Position numbers and translations under genes: made by a program. Source: Lotus japonicus (taxonomy: Eukaryota > Streptophyta > Magnoliopsida > Fabales > Fabaceae). From it: 64,000 bases of DNA. The stretch covers positions 25,409,780 to 25,473,779 of the forward strand of contig NC_080041.1 of NCBI RefSeq assembly GCF_012489685.1. Direction: 5' to 3'. Numbering within the stretch: position 1 is the first letter of the stretch; each line of letters starts with the position of its first letter. This document shows, in pieces, positions 12,701-23,170 of the stretch. The notes beneath the pieces are model-generated. The model was not told the DNA's origin. It searched no databases and saw only the letters and a program-made list of their open reading frames with translations.

Positions 12701-14423
12701 GGAGCACTTTCATTGTGGAAGATGATTTCAATTTCATAGCCACTAATGGACTAAATGCTGTTAGAATTCCAGTGGGCTGGTGGATAGCAAGTGACCCAAC
12801 TCCACCGTGGCCCTACGTTGGAGGCTCCTTGCACGCACTAGACAATGCCTTCTTGTGGGCACAGTATGTCCATTATACATATGTGTGAATAGTTGTGTTT
12901 TCATTGAAAAAATTGGATTGATCCCAAAGAATCTTGTAGAGATCCAAATGACTAATATTTACGTATATATATTTGGTTTAAGTAGCTATAATTTCTAAAA
13001 TGAAATATCTAAATAGTTGTGTTTTCATTGAAAAAATTGGATTGATCCCAAAGAATCTTGTAGAGATCAAAATGACTAATATTTACATATATATTTGGCT
13101 TAAGTAGCTACAATTTCTAAAATGAAATATCTAAATGATGAATTGATAATTTATCTGTAGGAAATATGGATTGAAAATCATCGTTGATCTTCATGCTGCA
13201 CCTGGTTCTCAAAATGGCTTTCAACATAGTTCTTCAAGAGATGGTTCTCAAGAGTGGGGGAAATCAGATGAAAGCATCCAACAAACAGTTAACATTATAG
13301 ACTTCCTATCTGCAAGGTTTATATAATACAGTACACCACTGCACTACTCTATACATCATTTACATTTGCAACATGCTAAATTCATCCAAGATAGGTAACT
13401 ATTAACCATACATATATGCATATTTCTATGTATTTTAGGTATGCAAGAAGTCCAAGTCTTCATGCAATTGAGCTCATAAATGAGCCTCTCTCACCTGGTG
13501 TGACACTAGAGAGTTTGAACAAGTACTACAAGGCTGGTTATGAAGCTGTGCGCAAACACTCATCCACAGCTTATGTGGTGTTATCAAATAGGTTAGCATC
13601 GTCAGACCCAAAGGAACTCTTCCCCGTTGCAAATGGCTTTATACGATCTGTGATTGATGTCCACTACTACAACATTTTCGATGATGCATTTGAAAACATG
13701 TCTGCACAACAGAACATTGATTTCATTTACACAAATCGCTCATCAGAGTTGAATTATATCACAACCTCAAATGGCCCTCTAACTTTTGTTGGTAAGTCTT
13801 CAAATGACCCATCATCTTTATTTATGACATCTACGAATATGGTCTGATTTAGATGAAGATCCTTTACCCTAATTTAGCGTCGTATTCCTTGTATCACTAA
13901 TAAAATCATGTCATATACGCGTGAGTATAGTAATTTTAACCTTAATTAAGTGATTTTTAAATAACATGACCCAATATGATTGATAACACATGAAATGAAA
14001 AACTGAAGAAGAAGTAGATATTTTTCTCCAATATGGTTTAAACTATTAGGATTTGACTAACTATAACAAAGTTGAGTAACTTGTATTAGGTTATATTCTT
14101 GATTTTCATTATCACTATATCATTCAAAACTATTAACTTGATTTTATTCTAGATAATTTTTGTCAAAGTTTATTTTAGAGCTTAGACTTCACATTTTATA
14201 ATCTAATTTCTAAATTAACTTGATATTAATTCTAATTCAAGGTGAATGGGTTGCTGATTGGCGAGTAAAAAATGCTACAAAAGAAGACTTTCAAAGATTC
14301 GCAAAGGCCCAGATAGATGTTTTTGGACGATCTACATTTGGTTGGGCTTATTGGGCTTTCAAGAATGCCAACTTGCGTTGGAGTTTGGAATGGATGATCA
14401 AGAATGGCTACGTCAACCTTTAG
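9792..14423 (+). CDS. Glucan 1,3-beta-glucosidase (exo-beta-1,3-glucanase), GH5 family, 8 exons
   Basis: Predicted to release glucose from 1,3-beta-glucans in the wall or apoplast. Exons, all GT-AG: 9792-9986, 10503-10622, 10724-10903, 10998-11156, 12694-12863, 13161-13316, 13439-13791, 14242-14423; joined they give 504 codons ending in TAG with phases matching throughout. Residues 1 to about 25 form a hydrophobic signal peptide. NLGGWLVTEGWMKPSLF opens the mature part; residues about 66-215 fit the fascin-like beta-trefoil domain known in this plant group. The GH5 barrel follows, with RIPVGWW, DLHAAPGSQNG (284-294), INEP with the acid/base Glu342, and VGEW with the probable nucleophile Glu446, formed across the last splice junction. 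WAYWAFKN and a GYVNL end are typical. Length equals the usual ~500 residues and no lesion was seen, so it is probably functional. Intron 4 is unusually long (1537 bp). Confidence 0.92.
12889..13136 (+). repeat. 124-bp tandem duplication in intron 5 of the GH5 gene
   Basis: Two nearly identical head-to-tail copies (period 124 bp; AGTTGTGTTTTCATTG begins at 12891 and 13015), differing by a few bases and a short AT indel. The first copy begins about 25 bp after the donor site at 12864; the splice sites themselves are outside. The high identity points to a recent event. Confidence 0.85.
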
Positions 14424-15169
14424 ACGGAAAAAAAATGCTTGTTGCAAAAAAGAAAACCATAGGAAATGTTTTGGACAAAACAAATAATAATGAAAGTTGG
14501 GTATCCACTGTTTTTAATTAAATAATTGCATAATATTACTGATGAGAAAAATTTTAGACAATAATAACCTTGGAAAACGTTTTTTTATGAAATAATATAT
14601 ATTAAAATCTTTTAAAGAGTATTTAATGGACATAAAGTTAAAATTTAGAGGTTACAAAAAAGTGAAAAATCACTAGATTTCTAAAACATTTAGTAGATGG
14701 TTCAATTGTAGAGAGAAGTGCATGAAGAAAATTATATTGGTAGATGTCTATCCACGTAATATAATTTTCAAACCTTGAGGAAATTAAGTTTATAGCTGCT
14801 GATTATAGGAATATCTTAATAATAAAATAACAATAAAGCATAAAATTTGAGGAGCTAGAACACTTTTATAGAATGAAATCTAAGATAACATAGAAGTAGT
14901 AGTAGTTAGTTTTTTTTTGGTCGAAGTAGTAGTTAGTTTTTTTTTTTAAGTCGAAGTAGTAGTTAGTTATTAGAAGAGAGAAAAAGAAAATACATTGGGC
15001 CATGTTAATGTTAAACTCTAATGTTATATGGGCCGAGAAATCCCCTTTCAATTCCATAGTCAATGTGTAGCCCATGATCACCAAGCCTATCTCCTCTCAG
15101 GCGCATTAGGTCCACAAAATTAGGTGAGTACTGGAACGAATTTTTTTGATAAGCAAGTACGGGAACATA
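14424..15169. other. 3' flank of the GH5 gene; short T-rich repeats
   Basis: No gene. A short tandem run at about 14888-14970 repeats AGTAGTAGTTAGTT followed by a T-run, three times. Otherwise AT-rich DNA that must contain the polyadenylation region of the GH5 gene; no single signal stands out. Confidence 0.45.
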
Positions 15170-15177
15170 ATGACATA

Positions 15178-15400
15178 CGGTGAACCTAATGTGGACCATT
15201 TTTAAAGTGGTCTAATTTTAGACCACTTTTTTTAACCTACTATAACAGGTCAACACATTTTTTTTTAAATAAATTTAATATATGACAAATTTTTAATGAT
15301 ATTTTTTCTTAAAAAAAATAATGTGTTGACTTGCTATACCCGGTCAAAATAGGTGGTGTAAAATTACACCACCTAAAAATGGTGCATATTAGGTTCTCCC
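15178..15400. mobile_element. MITE, 223 bp, with compound inverted ends and 8-bp TSD
   Basis: The ends are inverted copies over about 48 bp (left GGTGAACCTAATGTGGACC, right read inverted GGAGAACCTAATATGCACC). Each end is itself palindromic: AGTGGTCTAATTTTAGACCACT at left and a GGTGGTGTAA...TTACACCACC pair at right. ATGACATA flanks both sides (15170-15177, 15401-15408). There is no coding capacity. An 8-bp TSD suggests hAT-type mobilisation, but 9-bp Mutator-type cannot be excluded because the flanking base is ambiguous. Confidence 0.75.
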
Positions 15401-15408
15401 ATGACATA

Positions 15409-15735
15409 TATGCATATATAACATTTTGCCCAAAAAAAAAAATGCATATATAACCTAAGATCGTTTTGTGGACTTACTTGGGCTCCCAAGGAAAGAAATG
15501 AGGTAGCACATGTGGCGAGAGCACTACACTTTTGAGATGACTTCCCTCATAACCGACTTTACATAAATTGTGTGTAAGTCGTCCTTTAACTAAATAAACA
15601 TTAGTAATAATTGATAGAGGAGGATTACCATTCATACCTGTACCTATAATTGTACAATTTTGGTTACCACCAAAAATATCATATTGGGTATACCCAAATG
15701 GACTCGGATCCTTTCACAATAGTATTTTTTATGGG
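15409..15735 (-). other. Left flank of the Tat insertion; possible retroelement remnant
   Basis: Read on the minus strand, a short stretch (about 15560-15680) gives text like IIGTGMNGNPPLSIINVYLV, which has the rhythm of the region after the copia protease. It is short and interrupted. The right-hand continuation of the pre-insertion site is at 43552. No gene is claimed. Confidence 0.2.
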
Positions 15736-16089
15736 TGTTCTATCCATGAACATTGAGATGAGGTATAGTACCTATAGTGTAAGCACTACTACAGAAATGA
15801 CATTTTGTCACGCTTTTATTGTCACGGTTATAGGCGGAACCGTGATAATAGAGCAATTACCACGGTTATAAAAGGAACCGTGGTAATAGGTAACAATATT
15901 TTATTAATTTTTTTATGGACCGTGACAATAGAGAACTTTACTCTTCAATTTTTTTCAGAATTTTTCCTAAACCCTCTCTCCCACTCGATCTCCCACTCTC
16001 CATCGACCCGTTCCCTATCTACCACCGCCGCTGCTCTCTTCTTCCTCCGATCGTAACACTTCAAATCCCTAACCCTTTGGCTAGCTCTA

Positions 16090-16545
16090 CCTCTCCCTCG
16101 CCGGCGGCGACGTCCGCGTCCTCATCATCCCCTTCCCCGATGAACATGCCCCTGCCGTCGACGACGACCTGAAGCCTCCCCTGCAGCGGCGATCCAGAAC
16201 CCGCAGATCGAGGAACTCGTCGTTGCTCCGCACTGCCGTCAGGTTCGCGAAATCCGAGCACCACAAAGGTGAGGGGAACGACATGGCGGCGGTGGCGGAG
16301 AAGGAGAAGAAGGAGTGGAGCGAAGAGGACGTTGAGGTTTGAAGAAGCAGATGACGAAGCATCCCGTGTGGAAACCTGGACAGTGGGAAGCGATGCAGCC
16401 TTCATTGTGCAACACAGGGTGGACAACATGATCTGGGAGAAGAGAAGCGACGATTCTGAAAGGAATTCTGGAAATCTAAGGCTGCTTGTGTGAAAAGAGT
16501 TGCAGAATTGAAGAAAGGGTTTCATAATGCAAAAGCTGCTTCCTA
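16090..16545 (+). pseudogene. Captured MAMYB-like (membrane-associated MYB/SANT) gene fragment
   Basis: GC-rich sequence unlike its surroundings. Pieces in order match the plant MAMYB family: GGDVRV, a basic RRSRTRRSRN stretch, a SANT/MYB start WSEEDVEVLKKQMTKHP followed by GKPGQWEA, then HRVDNMI, and finally the family's C-terminal text SKAACVKRVAELKKGF. The frame changes at least twice (around 16385 and 16465) and the second SANT repeat is mostly missing, so this is a deleted copy, not a gene. The transmembrane N-terminus is not visible. The family is a membrane-anchored MYB transcription factor; the identification rests on my recollection of its conserved C-terminus. Confidence 0.7.
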
Positions 16546-17090
16546 ATGGTAAATGCACTTTTGATTTTTGTCAAATTCATTGCATGTTTGGTTATTTTGT
16601 CAACATTATTTTGTCAGTTCTAACTTTTTGACTCATCTACCTGCAACTGAAGGGAAAATCAGAGTTAGAGCTTGGAGCAGACATTGAAATATTTACAGGT
16701 CAGCATTGGTTTTGGGTTGACAATGATTCATTAGCAACTTGGCATGAATCTGCCAGTCTAATGTAGTTTATGTTCTTTCATAGTTATAGTTTGTTGTTAG
16801 CATATGCTTTATCAATTCTTGATCTCTTGCCAAGCACCACATGGATCTTTAGAGAAATTGAAGTTTAACATGGTTTACAATGTATGTCTTAACAATATCT
16901 GAACCCTTTTCTTTTTGCAGGTCATAAAGATTAGAGAAATTGTTGGCTTGAAGTTAAAAAGGAGAAGGAAAAATAGATTTTGTGGTAAGTATTTGTCCAA
17001 TTTGTGGCTTGGTGTGTATTGTGGTATCATTGCATCATTTAGAATCTTTTGAACCTGATTCTTTCTTGTGCTCATTTTTGCTACTACCAG

Positions 17091-17168
17091 GTTGAGCATA
17101 GCTGCATCAATTGTGGTGTTTGCATGGGCAAGTACTTCAGTGAGACATGTAAACTCAATGATGATGAT
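17091..17168 (+). pseudogene. Captured exon of a CHY/CTCHY zinc-finger RING E3 ligase-like gene
   Basis: A 26-codon open stretch bounded by TACCAG| and |GTAAGT. It reads HSCINCGVCMGKYF then CKLNDDD, the pattern of the CTCHY zinc finger (CxxCGVxMGxYFCxxCKLxDDD) in MIEL1/RZFP34-type RING E3 ligases. One Cys position of the family is changed (Ser in FSETCK where FC is usual). The preceding fragment 16921-16985 may be another exon but was not identified. No neighbouring RING exon was found, so it is an isolated copied exon inside CACTA 1. Confidence 0.65.
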
Positions 17169-18077
17169 GTAAGTGATTCATCTTGGAACAAAGGAATTTT
17201 GTGTTTGTGTGTGTGTGTGAGAGAGAGAGAGAGATGGTCATAAGTTGGTGTCTGTTCTCTCTATAAATGTAGCATCTGGTTTGGTGATGGGTTATAAGAA
17301 TTGTTAAATCATCCAGGTTTCCGTTATGCAACATGTTCTGTTGCATAAAGACTCCCAAAAGACTCAGCCACCCCTCCTTCCCCTCAGCCACCCTCCCTTC
17401 CCCTAAAGACTCCCAAACACACCCTAAGAGACCAATATTAGGGGGGAAAACAGCTTGGAGGACCAAATCCAAATCAAGTAAACTATAGGAACTATTTAAC
17501 CTACAAAAATCAAGCGTTCGGAAGTCTTGCTGAGACTCCAGACACATTTGGAAATGGGTTAGGGTAGGCTGTAGCATTGTTGATGAATAGAACATTGGCT
17601 TATAAATTATAATTCATCAGCATTTCAGTTCAATAATATCTGCATTCCTTCCACATATCATTACAACTAGTTTAGTTAGCGGATGCCGCACCAGTGCATC
17701 ACCAACTCAATCAGTAACATACAGCCAGTTCTAGTTAGTTTAATAATCAGATGATTAGCCTAATTGATTCACTTCACATGATTAGCGGATGTCTTTTGGT
17801 TTGTAATCTTTGGGATGGAGTACCCCTAGTACTCCATATTAGTCCAATTTTGCTTACCCATAAAAAAAGAACATGTTTGAAAAGTTTATGATGTTATCTG
17901 ACCTAAATTGCTTGGCCTGGTCTTGATGATTTATTATGAATTGATGTCCTGCACCTTCTTTGAGTGCTGATTTTTTTTGTGTAACTGTATTGCTATTTTC
18001 ATTGTAAATTCCCACTTGTTCTTTTCTTTTTTGCTTGTGTATTTGCCTAATTTTAATTACTCTTGTTTATTTTGAAG

Positions 18078-18208
18078 GATTAGAATTGCAATCAGTGTAT
18101 CCTGCTTGGGAATCGGAAAATTGCAGAGGAGCAAGTGCCACGGCTGGAGCTCATAGTCATAGGCAAAGTTACTTGGTTGATTTGTTGTATCAATTTGTCA
18201 AAAAGGTA
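18078..18208 (+). other. Possible captured exon, unidentified
   Basis: A less AT-rich stretch ending in AAAAAG|GTATTT, with readable text in one frame such as LLGNRKIAEEQVPRLE. It lies in the same orientation as the MAMYB and CHY pieces. I do not recognise the family; it could be a further copied exon or ordinary transposon interior. Confidence 0.25.
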
Positions 18209-19716
18209 TTTTGTTTTACATCTTTGCTTTGTTTTTCCTTGCCTTACCTTCATTTCAGCTTGATTTGTTTTTCCTTGCTTTGTATCAATTAAGTGAGTTT
18301 TGACATATGGTTCAGAATTTAAGCTGCATATGTATACATAAAAGCTAAGTTCCTGTGAGCAAAAGAGATAACTGTGTACAGTACATGTTGACAAATAGAA
18401 ATAGAGAACTAATTGAGGCCAGGTCAACGGAGGCTTATCATGTGTAGTTTACTTCTATGTCTATTGTTTAATTTGTGTCACCTTGTGTTTGGTTATCTCA
18501 TTTATATGAGCTCATGACAACATATGTACCCATAAAAGCTAAGCTCCGGTGAGCAAAAGAGATAACAACTCATGTTTACGGGCATCTTGTTCTGCGTAGG
18601 ACTTTTGTTCTCTTTCTCTATTTTTTTTTTTGAATGAGTCTCAACGCTGTATGAATTTGAAATATGTGCTATTTAATATGTGGTTGCGAAGTCACTTTTC
18701 AGGGTTGGTAGGCCTTATTAGTTATAATCCTGAACCTCTTAGACATTGTTATTTGAAATGATTGAATGAGTTGTTATTTAACATGATATTAATTCAAGTT
18801 GTCGAGTAGAATCTTCTTATTGCCAATAAAATGCATACTGGAGATCTGATCTGAATAATTACAACTTGTGAAAGGTTAATAGGGAGTCTAATAAACTTTT
18901 CTATTTTTGACCAACATGATTCTTGAGCACCCACAATCTAAAAAATCAATTTAGTGTTCTGTACCACCCATTCTGTCGTTTCTACTTTTAATTGCTTGCT
19001 AGAAATACAAATTCATTTCAAGGTTGAAATATTTGAGTAATTTGGCTAGAATATCTGAATGTTGGTGATTTTATGCAATTTATTTTTCAATATAAAGTAC
19101 TAAAATTTATGCACAGACCATGAAAAAAATCAAAAAATCTGTAGCTATTTCGCAGAATATGACCTATTGTCACGGTTAAAACCGTGGCAATAGAGGCCAC
19201 CTATTGCCACGGTTACGTACTTAACCGTGACAATAGGTGGAATCTATTGTCACGGTTAAGTACGTAACGTCTCTATTGCCACGGTTAAGGACGTAACCGT
19301 GACAATAGAAGGAACCTATTGTCACGGTTACGATTTACTAACCGCGATAACAGGGGAGTCAATTGTCACGGTTCCGCCTAAAACCGTGACAATTGAGCAA
19401 TTGTCACGCATTCTATCGTCACGGTTAAAACCGCCGGTAGTGAAGGAACGTGATGTGAGATTTCTAGAGAGAATGAGAGCGTAATCGTTTCGAGAGAGAA
19501 AGTAACTGAATTTCAATCTTGTTATTTCTTAAATGGGCTAAAAGTCCCTTACAATTGGTATTCATCCCCTATTTATAGATGTGGGGTTGGGCTTGGTGCC
19601 TTTAACCCTTCCTAATGGGCCGGTTGGGCCTCTGGGAGGAGGCCCAAGTTCCTAGTCCGCTTGTCGCTCTAAGCTGGTGGTCCTGGGCGAGGGACCCTGG
19701 GGTCTTGCCCAGTCCA

Positions 19717-20442
19717 CAAGTCCACAAGACACCGAGCTCGAAGCATGAGAGTTAAGTGTGTTTTTAAGTAGAAAAACTAGGGCGACGACCATGAGAAGCT
19801 AATTAACGCTAAAACTTGAGGTGTAACAATAAAGAATAATGGCCAACATGGCTTGATAATTAAAGCTTTAAAATTAACATTTTGAACGTCTTGCCACGTT
19901 CCCTTGGCGGCCCAATTCCACAAGCGGGCTTGCGGCGATGACGCTTGGTTCCCTTGCCTTGATCTTAGTTGTGGCCGCCAGAGTCCACAATGCCTTGACG
20001 CGTGTACACCACATGTAATGTGCTGAAACAATGCAAAGGTCAATGAATCTGCAGAACCTCAACTGCCATTCTCGAAATGCCCCTTCAAATCTCAATTGAA
20101 CTTGTCGATTTGATTTCGAACCAATGACCTTCAACCGTTGTAACCCTCAGCTTAATGCTTTGTTCCCACTTCCCGAAATCCGTGTCACACTCCCTCGAGT
20201 AATCATTTTATCTTGCCACGTCGAGGCTTGATTTCCCAACCGCTATTCTCCCTAGCCTTTAAATTCTTCCTCTTTCCATCATTCATCACTTGCTGTCAAT
20301 TGTTCTCATATTCGTCCCTGGCTCTCATACTGGTTCCTTTCGCCGATCTTGCAAACTCCAAGCTCCGACCCTTCTTGCTCCTCTTCTCACAGTCACTTCC
20401 TGGTTAGTTTTTTCATCCCTTCTTTCTTCTTCCATTTTTACG
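19717..20442 (+). other. Tat element, 3' untranslated region and antisense-ORF leader
   Basis: Between the 3' LTR and the start of the antisense ORF. No minus-strand gene continues into it. On the plus strand a TTTAAA-type box (CCTTTAAATTC, near 20257) lies upstream of the ATG at 20443 and could act as a promoter for the antisense ORF. This is inference from spacing only. Confidence 0.4.
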
Positions 20443-21663
20443 ATGCCCACTGCTGGGGCCCTTTCCTCTACAGAGGAAATCAAAGCTCATCGTTTGGCAA
20501 CCTTTGCCACTCTCCCTTTCCCCATCTCAGAAGCTCCTGAACAGAGGATCCTTGATCAACCATCAAAGCTTTCTACCAGCGGCTCTATTTCTGACCTTGC
20601 TCGCAGGGTTGGTGGGCTTTGCTGTTCCCCGTCGTTAGAGGACCTTCTTCGTACCACCGGATGCCGGGCGCAAGACCGCCCTTGGCAACACCGCGTGTTT
20701 AATGACCCGAAGTACTCCCACTTCTTCTTCGTATATGAATACTTGTTTCTTGATCTAGGCGTTAAACTCCACTTCTCACCCTTTCTTACCCAAGTGCTGT
20801 GCGATATCAACGTTTCTCCTTGCCAACTTCACCCGCTCCTGGACCTATCTGAGGTGCTTTGAGATTCTCTGCCATAGTGTTGATGTGGCGCCTTCCCCTC
20901 CCCTTTTTTACTTTTTCTTTGAAACAGATTCTCGATCCTTGAGGACCCACGGTTGGGTCGTTCTGGTGCCTCGGCCGGGTCGAGAACTGTTTGCTCCTTA
21001 TAGAGTTGGTTCCGAATCTTACTTGGCCCGCCGGTACTTCCGGGTCGTCGTTCACCCTACTTACCCCTCGTCATTCACACAGAGGGAAGGGAGAGCCCTT
21101 TTTCCGTTTTATTGGACACAGTGTCCCAAACCCATATCCGATTCTCCCAAAACGTCTTCCTCCTCTAGAGAAAGTTTCGCCATTGGGGTCTTATCCCGGC
21201 TTTCCCTTTTTAGTTGCACTGAACTACTTGGCGCTCCTCCGGGCTCCAAGCTGTCCCCCCTATTAGGTTTTCCCTTTTACCGTCTTCTTCACACCTTCCT
21301 CCGAATTTCTTCGTTTCTGATGATTTTCCCTGAAATTCTCTACTGCCGATCTGCTGGAAGCCTTCCTCTCCGGGAACGTTAAGGCGCCCTCTCCGGTCCA
21401 GGTTGGAGAGAAAAGGCAAAGCTCATCGGTGGGCAATGGTTCTCCCAAGAAGAGGAAGCTAGGCGATCCAAGCTCCCAGTTGCACCTTTGACCGTCTCAG
21501 GCGATGGGTCCATCGTGCCTGACTCCATTGTTCCATATATTGCACCCGATTCCTTGGCGCCCGATCAGCACGGCGAGGTGAACGCTTCCCCAGCCGTGGG
21601 TACCTCTCGCCCCCTGACCTCAACGGTGGGCAAGCCGCTACCGTCCTCTGCCCGCCCTCCGTC
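20443..21663 (+). pseudogene. Antisense ORF of the Tat element, first part (gypsy-type transposon domain)
   Basis: Starts MPTAGALSSTEEIKAHRL at 20443, antisense to gag-pol. The family is the plant 'putative gypsy type transposon' domain found in extra ORFs of Tat-lineage elements; its role is unknown. Recognisable pieces are YEYLFLDLGVKLHFSPF, LRCFEILCHSVDV and FPFYWTQCPKPI, in the usual order. A one-base frameshift near 20835 joins the first and second parts, and the frame changes again near 21350, after which a Pro/Ser-rich stretch follows (21488-21663). The SIRE-like element is inserted at 21668, and the ORF resumes at 37038. Originally one protein of roughly 700 residues. Confidence 0.75.
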
Positions 21664-21668
21664 TCCTC

Positions 21669-22844
21669 TGAAGGTATGAAAAACGATAGAAATGGGGGTT
21701 TGAATAGCGTTTTACAACTAAAAACTCAGCCCACTTGAGATTTAAATAAATCTCTTTGAACACCAAAGATAAGAGTGCAGAGATAAGAGATAAGGAAAAC
21801 ACACAAATGATTTTATCCTGGTTCACTTGATAAATCCCTCAAGCTAATCCAGTCCACCCGTTAAGGTGATTTCTTCCTTCTTAGAATGAAGGCAATCCAC
21901 TAATCAGAGTTTTGTTACAACTGCACTTGCTACCTGCAAAGTGACTAACAATACACTGACTTAGCTAACACTAAGATTCACTCTCTTAGTCTTCTCTAGG
22001 ATCCGATCAACCTTGATCTCCTAAAGGTAAAACAAACAACTGTTTGAAAGTATTGGGTTTACAAATAAGTGCTTCTTCAAAAGCTGATAGTAAACACACT
22101 TAGTTCTATTTGAAGAAAGATTGCTAAGAAGATTTGAAAATATTTCTTGTGCGTGAGTAAGTTTCTTAGGCGGCATCTTTCAATCTTCAGCCTCTTTATA
22201 TACTCCAAGGATTAAGGTTTGAACGTTGCATGGAGATGCTATCGTTGGAGGGAAGATCTGGAATTTCCAAGTTCTGCTATGGCAGAATCAGTTAGGTAAG
22301 GTCGTCAGGAATGGTACAATTGCTTTTGTACTTTGGATAGCGACATGACCTTCAACCTTGTTGACTTCTGATCAGAGTGATGCTTCATCTTGGAACTTGT
22401 GAAGCTTGATGATCAGAGTCAGAGGGAAGCTTGGATCCTCTGACCTTTGTGCCTTCTGCTTCTGGACTCAGAGGAGAAGTACTTGGTCTTCAGAGCCAGC
22501 TTACTCTTGGACTTCAGAGTCTTCACTACTCTGCTTCTGAAGCTTCAGAGCGTCTGATCCTTCAGAGCTTCTAGTGAGCTGAATCCATGTCAGAGCTTTG
22601 TAATCTTCAGATCTTCTGAAGCTTGAACTACTGTTCAGATTGAACATAGTACTTGCGAAAACGTTGCAGAGGTTACTCTTTGAGTATTGTGCTTCTGATT
22701 TTTGTGAGATAGGTCCAGAGTCTTGGTCTGTCATTTGAACACTCAGAAAACAACGTTAGAGTACCATAATTGTTCATACTTAATAGTTAACTTGTAATCA
22801 TCAAAACATAGAGTTTTACTACTAGATCAAAACTTGATCTTACA
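21669..22844 (-). repeat. 3' LTR of the SIRE-like element
   Basis: 1176 bp, TGAAGGTATG...GATCTTACA on the plus strand, matching 35840-37032 closely. The TCAGAG/CTTCTGA-rich middle part (22380-22720) is typical of this LTR family. Minus-strand frames in it are chance products of that repeat. Confidence 0.92.
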
Positions 22845-22845
22845 A

Positions 22846-22858
22846 TCTCCCCCTTTTT
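22846..22858 (-). promoter_or_regulatory. Polypurine tract of the SIRE-like element
   Basis: On the minus strand AAAAAGGGGGAGA lies one base from the 3' LTR, the expected position for the plus-strand primer of reverse transcription. Confidence 0.8.
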
Positions 22859-23165
22859 GATGATGACAAAACCAAGTATTTTCATGAACAATTCTTAATC
22901 AATAAACTGAATTCACTCAGAGTTTAGAGAATAGAGAAAAACTTATCTTGAGGTGAATGGTTTATGTTGCTCATTCTGAATCCAAGTCACAGCTTGATTC
23001 TGAGCTTAGCTCCCCCTAAATCTAGGACTTAATGAAAATGTTAGTAATATCTAGATTCTGAGCTAAATCATAAGAGTTCAGATTGATAATTTATGACATA
23101 GACAAAGTGAGATAATCAGAGCGCATAAGTATCAAGAGTAGAGTAAAGGTATCAGAGTCAACTAG
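22859..23165 (-). other. 3' untranslated region of the SIRE-like element, outer part
   Basis: No coding sequence. Contains an extra purine-rich motif on the minus strand (at about 23010-23018). It continues after the inserted solo LTR, at 25714. Confidence 0.5.
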
Positions 23166-23170
23166 TATCA

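Larger units (their letters stand above)
15784..19442. mobile_element. CACTA transposon 1 carrying host gene fragments
   Basis: Starts CACTACTACAGAAATG and ends CCGGCGGT-type text closing in TAGTG, with the 3-bp TSD AAG on both sides (15781-15783, 19443-19445). Subterminal regions (15805-15930 and 19165-19440) hold repeated palindromic units built on TATTGTCACGGTTA and its complement, as expected for transposase-binding arrays of En/Spm elements. There is no TNP2 transposase. The interior contains a MAMYB-like fragment (16090-16545), a CHY zinc-finger exon (17091-17168) and another spliced-looking stretch (18078-18208), all read on the plus strand. It is therefore a non-autonomous, gene-capturing element of 3659 bp. 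Confidence 0.92.
15736..19716 (-). repeat. 3' LTR of the Tat element, split by a CACTA transposon
   Basis: The outer pieces 15736-15783 and 19443-19716 together match the intact LTR at 43244-43546. After removing the CACTA and one 3-bp TSD copy it is about 319 bp against 303 bp for the other LTR; the difference is a small indel next to the CACTA insertion point. No clear polypurine tract could be recognised on its inner side. Confidence 0.88.

Noticed and set aside
15560..15680. Copia protease-like text on the minus strand left of the Tat element
   Set aside because: Only about 20 residues are suggestive, and the other side of the insertion site looks like Ty3 gag, which does not fit one element; left unassigned.
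20885..21382. Separate plus-strand gene of 165 codons
   Set aside because: It is the continuation of the Tat antisense ORF after a one-base frameshift near 20835.
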